Source of the DNA: Paragordius varius
Taxonomy: Eukaryota; Nematomorpha
Reading direction: 5' to 3'
Length of the DNA stretch: 64,000 nt
Assembly: GCA_964247055.1 (NCBI GenBank)
Contig: OZ176051.1
Coordinates: 13,454,001 to 13,518,000, forward strand
The stretch's first letter is position 1. Every line of letters starts with the position of its first letter. This document shows, one piece after another, positions 23,690 through 33,562 of the stretch. The notes beneath the pieces were generated by a model, which did not search any database, was not told where the DNA came from, and worked only from the letters and a program-made list of their open reading frames with translations. The position numbers and the translations under genes are program-made.

Positions 23690-24060
23690 AAATTTTTGTG
23701 GACCTAATTTTTTCGAAAAAAATTGCATTTTACGGGGGAGCGGGTAAAAAGAGGGCCTTAATTGAAAAAGCGAGACGACTGTGTTCAGGGCAATCGAAAA
23801 TAAGTAGAGAAAAATCATATTGGAAATCGAATGGTCCAACAAGTTTTCCGGAATGTCTCAAAGACACGATTTTTGTGGACTTGTGTTTTCAAAAAAACCG
23901 TTTTTTACACTGGATGGGCTCGAACTGGGGACCTAATTCAAAAAAAGGGCGAAGCTATTGTGGGGCATTCATTAATGTTTAAATTTTTTCGACATTTGAA
24001 TTTGAATGGGTCTACCGGTTTTCCGGAAACAGATCACAAGCCAGCATATTCCATTTTTAT
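23690..24060. repeat. Short diverged direct repeats
   Basis: TTTTTGTGGAC recurs at about 23693 and 23871, each followed by a T-rich segment with TTTTTCGAAAA or TTTTCAAAAA. TTTTCCGGAA recurs at about 23844 and 24019. The spacing (~175 bp) suggests a continuation of the degenerate array or a related repeat. The open frames crossing here are not protein-like. Confidence 0.45.
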
Positions 24061-24307
24061 AAATATATAGATAACCTTTATATTGTCATTTATTTATTTA
24101 ATATTTATATCATTTTTTATCTGAAGTTTATACCACTATAAACGAAATATATATATATTATTATATCATCTCGTTCTTAAGCCCTAGAATTTATTTTATA
24201 AAATTTAAAGATGCAAATCAATTCTCTCAATTATTCTAAGTACTCTATCATTATTAAAAAAAATAATCTTCATCCCATTCATTTCTTTGACAAATTTAGC
24301 ATTTTTC
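24061..24307. other. Non-coding AT-rich stretch before the duplicated unit
   Basis: I see no coding region and no recognised repeat. The large duplication starts at 24308. Confidence 0.4.
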
Positions 24308-25087
24308 TGGCTTAAATCTTTAATTCTATAAATATATGAGTTTGAAGGATACCGTTTTTTTGCTAAATTTAACCTATTTTCTAAAGAAAATCACAAATAT
24401 ATTAATAAAATAATAAATAACTAATTAAATATAAAATTGTCGCTAACAAGTAAGTGTCAAATCAATAAAAATAAATTAATAAAATTAAATTATAATTTTG
24501 TGGAGAAAATATTTTCTGCAAATATATTTTTTGCATTTTAATTCAGGCGGTAAGTCGACCGTTTGGCGACCCCTATGTTATACCGTTCTCACCGTGCTTC
24601 AAAATGTCAAAAAACATGTTTTACTAAAATTTTCTTATTTTTCAGACAAAATATACATTTTTTGTGAAAAATGTTTTTTGATGTCTATATTTAACATATA
24701 CTTTATAAATCATATCGCGCAATATCTGCATTTTAGCGCTTAAACTAGCCAATTTTAGAAGTCTCTCAGAATTTGAATTGGGGACCATATCAAAAATAAA
24801 AATATTTACTTTGATTATTTACGATCTATTTTAGTGATATATTTGAATAAAACATTTAGCTTCCGCCAAGAAATTTTTAGCAAAAGTGGTTTTAGAAATT
24901 CTGTAACATCTATCAAAATGGATATAATCAGGAAAATTTTGTCTGCATTGTGTGTTTAAAGTCAAATAATATTTTTTGCAGCATAATAGTAAATTTTTAT
25001 TCAAATTTGACGCCTACTCCGATTTTCTAGTGTTTCTGCTTTCGTTGTAGTTTTGAGTCGCATTTTGCAACATAAATATGGTGTAAT
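24308..25087. other. Non-coding start of the duplicated unit, with a hAT-like end
   Basis: Read on the minus strand, 24575 down to 24545 gives TAGGGGTCGCCAAACGGTCG, a typical hAT end. No partner is visible and no coding region is recognisable. The same sequence lies at 44273-44303 in copy B. Confidence 0.4.
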
Positions 25088-27626
25088 TTCCTTAGAATAA
25101 GTGATAGAAAATCGAAAAAATAACCACTTATAGTGCGCGTCGACACCTTTCATAAACCTAGTAATCTTGTTTTGACTAGCTTTTCTCAGATTCCTATCAT
25201 TGAAAATATTATCAATCCCAATAAAAAAATTTCGATCAAGTCACAGCGATTGGTAAAAAATTTATCTTATATAAGAAACATTCAAATCAAAGAGCACATA
25301 TTAGCAGTGAATTAAAATAAAAAATACTGGCACATTATGCTTACAACTGTACTCATATCATTAACTGGGAAACTGAAACAACAGTCGAAGTGTTTACAAT
25401 TAAGATAGGGTAAGATAATGTATGAAAAACAGAAAATAACGGTATATATGGATTTCGAAAAAAGCCTAATTAGAAATATAATTATCGGTTAATTTATTTG
25501 TAGTTTTGTTTTTTTACTTCAGAGATTATCATCATAATTAAAAATTTATGTTTTTATTGTTATTTTTTTAGGCAGGAATGCTTGACTAAATAATATTTTT
25601 AAATTATTTGCCTATATGTAAATTTATAGATGTTGTAATAAAAAGACCGGATATATAAAATACAAGAAAGAACTAAACATATGCTTTAGAGTCAATAATA
25701 AATCCATCTCCAAAACAAATTATTATATATATTATTTAACAACATAACTTAATTAACCAAACATAGCTGGGCAAAAATATGATGAGTGTTTTATAAAATT
25801 TAATATTGATTGCCGATCATAACAGGCTACATCGCTTTTTTTAATACAGATAATTGTAACAATTGTCGAAAGTTGTAATTATTTTAATATAATTTTTAGT
25901 TTGGAATAAATTTCACAGTTTTAAATTATTAAATTAATTTGTGGCCGTTTTTGTATAACCTTTTTTTATATCAATAATCGAGATAAAAGCAAATACCTGT
26001 TTCGACGGCCCAAGCATTGGTGAATAGTTAAATTCCTTCTCAATGAATATATCTGATTAATATTTTGCATCAATATAAATGTGATTCCAAACCCTCTTAT
26101 GATAATAATAAATAAGAATATCGCCAGTATATCGAAAAACATCCCTTTGTATCCTAGTTTATTACAAAAAATGTATTTTTTAAGAGCTTATACTTCTAAT
26201 TTGTTATAGTAAGTGTTTGTTATTATTGTCACTTTACGTTACATAGAATTGTATATTATATGCTTTTGAAACGATGGGTAATATTTTTTCTAATAATGAT
26301 TAAAACAATTTATGTTCTGGATCCGAATGCAGACCCTCGTTCGATATGAAAATGCGGCCCGCCAAACCATTTGTTTCGGACACCCTTGGTTTAGATGTTA
26401 TATACTTTTTCAACTTATTCTGAGATAAATTTGTTACTTAGTGTCAAAAAAATTACAAATTAATTTTGTTATTTTTTACAAATATGACCATACTTAAATC
26501 TTGAAATTATAAATTAAAATAAAAATGATATATATATATATGTATTTTTTCTAGGTCGGATTATAATTGGGTGTTTTGAATCTTTAAAATTATTTTTACT
26601 CTTTTTTTTATTTTTTATAAGTTTCGTAATATAGAAAAATATCGAACTCTGTCACAAATAAATATTTCATAATTAGGGTTATTCTAAGATAATCTATTTT
26701 TAGGGTGTTTGTTAAGGGCAAATTTGTATTTAAAAATAAATTTGATGTGATGGTGTATCATTTAATAAACATGATGTGCCCATAGATATTTTTTACAGAG
26801 TTATAATAGGAGGCAGATAACTGCAGAAGCGTTCCACCATCAGATTTTCGAATTATTTTGGAGCCAGTGCTTATTTAATGCTTTTTGAAAATTTTTAAAT
26901 GTAGCAGTTTTGAAAAACTATTTGATTTTGTGATAAATTAAAATCTGAACAATTTATATTCTCGTATACGCATTTAACGCTATAAAATCACCTAACAGGA
27001 ATAATTAAAATTATACAAACAAATTGTAAAAACTAAAAACAAATATTTTTTCTCAAAACAATTATATTTTTAGGCTGTTTTTTACATTATTTTATCACAA
27101 ACATTAATCATATGAGCGAGTGTATATTAACAATCAACACATCTACATATTTCGTAACCCATAATGTGAAGTTTTAAAAATATATCTCTGTATCATTTTT
27201 TATTGTAATGATAGTTAATTAGAGAATTCTAAATAAACAACATCTTAAAATGGTTATCTTTTATAAATAATTGTTTTTAAATAATTGTTTTTAAATAACT
27301 TCTACATAAATAAATTAAAATTTATTTAAAAAATACAATTTTTTCTTATTATTGATAATTCCATTTAAGTTCAAATATTTTACTCCTTTAATAAATCCTA
27401 TTTGCATATGAATTATCGATACAATCAATTTCGGTCTACTTTTTTACGTTTTGTGTGTACAATTTTCAATGCATCTATAAATTTAACAAATTATTAATTT
27501 ATTGATGGACAACTGAACAAAATACGCATATAATATATATTTACAATAATAAATAAATTGCGTTGGATATGAAGGTAGGTGAACTATTTATATTGAAGGG
27601 ACTAAGTAATAACCAGATATTTCTTT

Positions 27627-28037
27627 TCATTTCTTTAATATTTGATCCAATACCGTTTTATATTGAACGTCATTTATCGAACTGGCTTGAATATGTAAAA
27701 ATATTCCAGTAAAAGATTTTTTAAGAGCATCATTACTTGAAGTATACGCGATTTTTGTGCGGACGTCAGCAGCGTCTGGACTCCACAGAAAGTAAACTAT
27801 TTTCCGACTAGCTTGTTTAGTATTAGGATCAACATAATCGAAATTCATAACGGCATATCTACAATCCTTACTGAGAGCAGTCAAATCTTGTAAAAAATCT
27901 TCGTATTTGGCTGTTTGAGCCGCTTTTTTCATAACTACAATCTTGTTTTGTGTTATCCCAAAGATGACATATTTATAGAGGAGGCTTGTTGAAAATTCTC
28001 GGTACACAACTCCGCAATTGGGATCGATTGTGGCCAT
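27627..28037 (-). CDS. ADF/cofilin family protein (inverted copy, unit A)
   Basis: This 136-residue ADF-homology protein is identical to the product at 9424 except for Thr53 in place of Asn53. Trp85, the Arg93/Lys95 actin-binding helix and the terminal VLDQILKK are intact. The promoter region on the minus strand keeps TATAAATAG (28117-28125) and the TAAGCCATCAAA box just beyond it. The pyrimidine tract ending in TAG before the ATG is also kept. A polyadenylation signal (AATAAA on the minus strand) sits at 27498-27503. The gene arose by the inverted duplication shared with the 9.4-kb gene. Its flanks differ from that copy far more than its codons do, which implies either selection on the protein or gene conversion. 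Confidence 0.93.
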   Translation of the reverse strand: MATIDPNCGVVYREFSTSLLYKYVIFGITQNKIVVMKKAAQTAKYEDFLQDLTALSKDCRYAVMNFDYVDPNTKQASRKIVYFLWSPDAADVRTKIAYTSSNDALKKSFTGIFLHIQASSINDVQYKTVLDQILKK

Positions 28038-28059
28038 AGCAATAATAATAGATAAGTGG

Positions 28060-28150
28060 CTAGAAAGAGAGAAAGAGAGAAAAAAAATAAATAAAATTAA
28101 TATACGTTAACCACTCCTATTTATACAAAAACGGCAAATTTGATGGCTTA
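28060..28150 (-). promoter_or_regulatory. Promoter of the minus-strand cofilin gene, unit A
   Basis: On the minus strand the order is TAAGCCATCAAA, CCGTTTTTG, TATAAATAG (28117-28125), then the C/T tract ending in TAG (28060-28088). The layout equals that of the 9.4-kb gene. Confidence 0.65.
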
Positions 28151-28726
28151 ATTGTTTTTCTAGTAAAGTTAGTTTGGCCTTTGTACTGCCTCAAAATTTG
28201 AATCTTTGTAAATATACGATAACAATTTTGTTTGTTCTTTTTTGTAAATTAAAAATAACTTATTTTTAGAAAATTTTTTAACGGCTATATACTATCAGAA
28301 ATTATATAATTATGGTGTTATATATTTTAATAATAAATAACAACTATTAGCTAAATTTGTTCTTAAAAGCATAGCATCTCAGATATCCTATCTCTAAACC
28401 TGTATACAATCAAATAGGGCTATTTTTATTTTATGGTTATAAAAATGTAAAATAGATAATGGATTGAACTAAATTAACAAAGAGTTTTACTTAAAAAGAA
28501 TTTAACTACCGTATTATTTTAGGATTATATTAACATTGGTGTAAATATGTTGATTTAAATATGCAAAACCTTTTTACAGAATAAAATTTGTCAATATTTT
28601 AGCTTATTCATATTTTTATCAAAAATAAAAAAATATACATTTAAGGCTTTCCCTAATACCTATATTTAAATTTAGCCTAAAACAATCAGTTACAAAAACA
28701 AAGTTTTAACAGCACTATTATCAATT

Positions 28727-29643
28727 TATCATTTTTTTGTCTTTGCAATTCCTATTCTTCTTTTAATGTCTGGGGTGCTGTTGTTCGTTGTATTTATAAG
28801 ACTGCCTAGGTAAGTGTATTGGGACACTACTTCTATTTGTTGGTTGTGAAAAGATAGGTTGTTATAATGGTTATGAGCGTTTATAGTCATGATTTTAGTT
28901 TTTTTGAAATTGATCGTCAGTAATTTTTGACATTCGTTTGAGAATTCAGTTAAAAGTTTTTTCAGGTTGTCCACTGAGTTTGACAGCAGGTGTCATCAGC
29001 ATAATGGAGTGATGATATAATATTGCCGGCAATGCTTATACCATTAGTTTTATCTATGTTCCGTAATACACTTTCTATGCAGACGTTAAAGAGAGTGGGT
29101 GAGAGGACACAACCTTGTCTTAGACCGTTGTTCATTTGTGATAAAATATAATAAAGTATGGACATCACACGACATCAAACTAAAAACAAAAATCTGTTTA
29201 GTTAAAGCCCTAATATTTCCTAGCATGCTATATGCATCAGAAAGCTGGACAATAAAAAAGGCAGACGAAAAATACATTAACGCCTTCGAAATCTGGTGCT
29301 GGCGGAAGGCACTTCAAATCACTTGGAAAGATAAAGTAAAAAACACTGTAATCCTTGAAAAAATAAACCCCGAGATACACTTGATTGGCATGTGCCTCAA
29401 AATGAAATTATCTTACTTTGGTCACATTACCAGAGCTAATGACTTGGAATTCCAACTAATGACAGGCAAGGTTGGAGGATCCAGGAAACGTGGACGCTGC
29501 AAGATGCGCTGGATTGAAAACCTAACCAAAGAAACCAATCTCTCTTTACAACAGTTAACATCACTCACTCACAATCGAATAAACTGGAGAAAATACACCT
29601 TCGAAAAAGCAATAAATCGACAACGATCTTTGCTACAATAATA
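28727..29643. mobile_element. LINE insertion with inverted 5' half (twin priming), unit A
   Basis: The 917-bp insertion is flanked by a perfect 10-bp target duplication, ATTATCAATT (28717-28726 and 29644-29653). The empty site is visible in the inverted duplicate at 8766-8775. The minus strand (about 29130 down to 28731) encodes MNNGLRQGCVLSPTLFN and HYADDT, ending at DIKRRIGIAKTK. The plus strand (about 29140-29638) encodes the next part, YNKVWTSHDIKLKTK to the C-terminal W-RKYTFEKA. So one RTE-like protein is split into two head-to-head halves, the known product of twin priming. The RT active-site YADD is present, but the endonuclease is absent. Confidence 0.88.
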
Positions 29644-29904
29644 ATTATCAATTATATAGTTTTATAATTTGTTTTATCTATAGAAGTCCCCGATTTTCTT
29701 TAATGTTTTGTGGACCCGCCTTTGATCAGCCTCATAAATTAAGCGCTTAAACTAAATATCTTAGGCTGATAATCAAGTTTTTTGCGATTAGATTAAGAGT
29801 GTTCAAAACGGGCTTTCAGCGACATTATGTGATGCCCGAGATTCGCAATAATATCATCTCAATCACAATAAAATTGATTTTTCTTTAACAAATTTTCTTT
29901 GGAA

Positions 29905-31310
29905 CTCAATTTGTCTTAACGGATATGAAGGCTTGTGAATTTTAGGATTAGCGTAGAATTTAGGACATTTTGAATGGGGGAATATTTTTTATGTATTATC
30001 GGTGTTTAGTCATCATGTTTTTAATAACTTCGTTATTTGGTCCACAGTTTGAGTAGGGTTTTGATTTAATCGAGTATTGAGTCTAAGCATTTCTTATACG
30101 ATTTTTCGAAATCAGTTGTATTCAAAGCTACTAGGGAGTTGCCTTTGTCCGCTTTGGCAAGCATGAGGTCTTAGTATGTTAGCGTTTTATAACTTTAATG
30201 TCTTCTTTGTTATTGTTGGGTTTAACATGTGTGCGTTTTAACGTTTTGTATAAATCGTTTCTAGTTTGGTCATCATTCTGGTCCAAAACGTCTTCAAATA
30301 TTGTTACGAATTGTTTGGTATTGACTATTACTGGTGAATGTTTCGGTCCCTTGTTAAGCAAATCCATCTCGTACAGAGAAAAAGATGTTGAGGATAGGTT
30401 AACGAAATTTTGTAGGTGTTTTCCGGTATGATGTGTTTAGGGTTGTGCATTTGACTGCTTTTTCAAAAAAGTCCGTTCAGACCTGGTCAGACCATGGTCT
30501 AAATACCATGCGATATTGGATTGTGAAAATAATGTTCGAACGACACTTGCGTTCCACAATAATGTCATGTTTTTTCTTAAAAGTTTATATTTATACATTT
30601 TTTTATATTTACAATATTTTCAATCAAATTTAATCAAGAATTTTGTTTTGAAATAAATTTTGCCACATTCTTGTGGCCTGAATCTTCAATTTCGTAACTT
30701 TTATTGGATATTTCAAATTTAATTTTACCTAGTTTGTTTTACACTTTCTTTCATCATTGAAGTATCCAATTATAAAATGTTTTTACATTTTACTGGTTCA
30801 TATATATAAAATAATCCATATTTTGCAAAATGCTTGATTGTTTTTCCAAATAACTGGATATGCTAAATGCTAATGTTATAAGGATGCATGTTTAACAATT
30901 TTATATTGTTAAATAAGCATATTTAAATATTTAATTTATATTTTTTAAAAAGTATATTAAAAAGCAATAAAATCTTACTATCTCTCTTCCAAAAAAAATT
31001 TACCAGCAATTTTTTAAAAAACAGCTGTTATTTTAAATGACCATGGTCAAAAAATAAATAGTCACTGACCGGGTCATGACTTGGTCAGCACAACTCTAGA
31101 TGTGTTTTTATTATTATTTCTAAATAGTTCTTTTAGCTTCTCGTGTCTTTTTTCTGTTTCACTTAATTTTATGATATCTTTATGTTTACGTTTTATTTCT
31201 ATAGGGCTCAAATTTTCTAAGCATACTTTAAGTTTTGATAGCAAATTTTTCTCCTGTATGCTTTTAGTTTTATTGGTTAATGTTTTTAACAAGTCGCCCA
31301 CGCATCCATT
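29905..31310 (-). mobile_element. Penelope-like element fossil, unit A
   Basis: On the minus strand, 31301 down to 31107 encodes a lysine-rich N-terminal region (KLKVCLENLSPIEIKRKHKD). 30367 down to 30179 encodes DLLNKGPKHSPVIVN and KPNNNKEDIKVIKR. About 30160 to 30060 encodes AKADKGNSLVALNT, the family's KADKGN block. 29970 down to 29910 encodes FYANPKIHKPSYPLR, the early RT block. The rest of the RT and the endonuclease are missing, cut off where the inverted duplication begins. It is broken in several places and interrupted by a hAT-type insertion (30438-31098). It differs in sequence from the element at 18.2 kb. Confidence 0.78.
30438..31098. mobile_element. Non-autonomous hAT element inside the Penelope-like fossil, unit A
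   Basis: This 661-bp element starts TAGGGTTGTGC and ends GCACAACTCTA. It is flanked by a perfect 8-bp duplication, GATGTGTT (30430-30437 and 31099-31106). The 8-bp duplication and the ends are typical of hAT. Subterminal sequences include repeated TGGTCA and GACCATGGTC motifs on both sides. There is no transposase, so it must have been moved by an enzyme encoded elsewhere. Confidence 0.9.
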
Positions 31311-32127
31311 ATAGCATAAGCCAAAAAATTATCCAACAGGTTTATTTTGAAAGCTTGTTTCATCCATTCAAATAGTATCCACCTTATCAACATAATAGAG
31401 GAGAGAAAAGAACAATATCACCAAAGACTACTTAAAAGGAACATATTTTAATTTATTTACCACTCCAAAAAAACAATAAAGAGAACCATATGGACATCAC
31501 ACTTTACATTTTTTGTTTTTATCATAATTTATAAATATTTTTTTCAAATTTTGTTTTAATTATATTTTATCATTAATATTTTCTTTTGTTTTTAATTATT
31601 CCATTGAAAAAAATACCACCATATATCGAAAATTGGATATAATCCCTTTAACAAATAAATTTTACGAGAATTCAAATCATTATTTTAACATAAAATATTC
31701 GTTCTCATTGACAGTATGAAATTGATTTTTGCGTTAGGAATATGTTTAGGAGAGATGAATAACTTTGGAATCACTTTGTATGTTAAACATTTTCGGAGAA
31801 ACCGCAAATCTTCAAACTTTACGAGCTTTTTATCATAAAAAATGTAATTTTGACTCATAATTCACATTTAAAATGCTCTTCAAAACTAACCGAGGATAAA
31901 ACAGAAAGTAAAGATGTCGATATAAAAATATATTTAGTAAATTACTGGTATAAATTGTGTGGGTGACGACAAAGGGTTTCAAATAAGATTTGTATTAACA
32001 TTTTGTAAATGATTGTGATCTGGAATAAAATTTAACCTAATTATAGTATGTGTGAAAATACGGATGCGATGACATAAATCACAGCAAATTTTTTTTAATA
32101 TGACACAGATAAAGGAGAGTTTTCACA
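31311..32127. other. Non-coding stretch
   Basis: AT-rich sequence with no recognised coding or repeat structure, between the Penelope-like fossil and the decayed cofilin copy. Confidence 0.35.
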
Positions 32128-32529
32128 ACTGACCTAATACCGTTTTGTATTTACCGTCGTTTGATGAGGTAGCTTAAATACTCAAAGATAAACCAATAAA
32201 GGATTTTAACAGCGCATCATTGTTTGAAATGTACGCCCTTTTTTAAGAAGATAAGAAGTGTCCGGACACCAAAGATACTAAACTATTTTTCGGTTAATTT
32301 AATCGTATTAAAGTTAACATAATCGAAACTTACTATTGCATATCTGCAAACGCTAATGGTTGGAACATCAGTCAAATCTTGGAGAAAATCATCGTGTGTA
32401 GCTGTATTACTTGCTTTTTTTCATCACAAAAATCCTGTTTTGTGTTAGGCCAAAAAGAACATATTTATAGAGGTGGCTTACGAAAAATTCTCAATACACT
32501 GATTTACACTTTGAATCAATTGTGGTCAT
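32128..32529 (-). pseudogene. Decayed ADF/cofilin gene, unit A
   Basis: On the minus strand the sequence starts ATG at 32529 and reads MTTIDSKCKSVY. After a stop it goes on with LYKYVLFGLTQNR, CRYAIVSFDYVN, YLWCPDTSY (from GTATCTTTGGTGTCCGGACA), SNDALLKSFIGLSLSI and KYKTVLGQ. It resembles the 40.6-kb paralogue (MTTIDPNCK) more than the 9.4-kb type. Several in-frame stops and at least one frameshift (after the MKK segment) make it a pseudogene. An AATAAATAG remnant of the TATA box sits at 32586-32594, so the copy arose by DNA duplication with its promoter, not by retrotransposition. Confidence 0.88.
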
Positions 32530-32639
32530 GTCAAATAATATAGGCTGAAGCGAATAATAAATAATGGACCAGTGTGACGCCACCCCTATTTATTCTAATA
32601 AAACTGAAACTATAATGGTCCATTAGTTTATTTTATAAC

Positions 32640-33377
32640 AATTGTGTCCTTGCCGTAAAATTAATGTACTTTGAAAGTCTATATTTATTTATTTAAGAAT
32701 TATAATTTTTTCCTCATAAATCAAAATTTACTCTGCTAAGAATTTCCATTTCTATAATCAATATATGAATTTAATGGTTTTATATTATTATATAAAATAA
32801 AATCACTATGCAAATGTGAGTCTTTTATAGTTGATTACATTTTTAGCCTAATATGTTTATGTCATTGTTAATCTATACGTAAAACGCAGTTAATTTTTTG
32901 AGTTAGTTTCACTACCACTCGCTTGATAAAACAAAATAACTATACTAAATTATCTAATTATTTATTTTTAATAAGAAACAGTTTTTGGATAAAATTATAA
33001 TTTGGAACAATACTATTACTATCGGTTTAATGCATGATAAAAATTTAATATTTTCAGCATTTCATGACCTTTTGAGGTAGTTTTATTGCCCTGCCATTTA
33101 AAATTTTTTAATTTTAAAAAAATTGTATACATGGGGCCTTTAGAATTATGCTTTTCTAAGCCCTCTAGACGTGATAATATTTTATCCTAAGTTGTGATCA
33201 CCTTGAATGTTAACCATCGTACGACTACATTAATATATCATATATCTGTCCAATAACAAGAACCCTACACCACGAGAATCAATCATGTTAGAATTATCGA
33301 TAGAAATTCTTATACAGGGTTTGTAAATTGTCATATTTGGTTAAATAGGATTTTTCATTTTATATTAGGACCGTTTT
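32640..33377. other. Non-coding stretch
   Basis: No gene or repeat structure recognised between the decayed cofilin promoter and the next foldback element. Confidence 0.35.
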
Positions 33378-33562
33378 TATATATATAATTTCCCATTCTA
33401 ACCTTTTCTTAGTCAATCGAAACATTTTTTCAGTCAATCGAAACGTTTTCCCAATCAATAGAAACTATTTTCAATCGAAACATTTTCCCAGTCCATTCGC
33501 TTTTGTTTTTGATGATAAATATCAAAACAAGATATAAAAATAACTTTTAATCATTAAGAGCA

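Larger units (their letters stand above)
20210..23690. repeat. Degenerate ~160-bp tandem repeat array, split by a transposon
   Basis: A phrase like AATTTTTGCCTTTTTACGGG then TAATATT recurs near 20333, 20495 (diverged), 20655, 20812, 20975, 23120, 23280, 23440 and 23605, giving a period close to 160 bp. Each unit also holds GCTCCAAA, ATGGTGGC, GCGGGTAGCTCCCTACCCAG and AAAAAAGCG. Alternate units look more alike, hinting at a ~320-bp dimer. The element at 21100-23091 interrupts it. Units are strongly diverged, so the array is old. Confidence 0.75.
25088..29896. repeat. Inverted duplicate of 8489-14597, in copy A
   Basis: Read on the minus strand, this matches the segment around the first cofilin gene. 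Two large differences stand out. The block equal to 11117-13303 is missing at about 26333, and a LINE is inserted at 28727-29643. The distal side runs into a Penelope-like fossil at about 29905. The matching piece in copy B is 44816-50757. Confidence 0.85.

Noticed and set aside
23698-24070. Two overlapping open frames of 79-94 codons
   Set aside because: They overlap in different frames over diverged repeats, resemble no protein I know, and share repeated nucleotide phrases.
24498-25315. Open frames of 81 and 60 codons repeated at 44226 and 44861
   Set aside because: Repetition comes from the large duplication; the first runs across a hAT-like end, and neither shows a recognised domain.
29099-29277. 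Opposite-strand open frames through the LINE
   Set aside because: Only the minus-strand RT frame and the plus-strand C-terminal frame match the protein family; the other minus-strand frame (29086-29277) is a shadow.
30198-30633. Plus-strand open frames in the Penelope-like fossil and hAT element
   Set aside because: The minus strand carries the family motifs; the plus frames are antisense or cross the hAT boundary.
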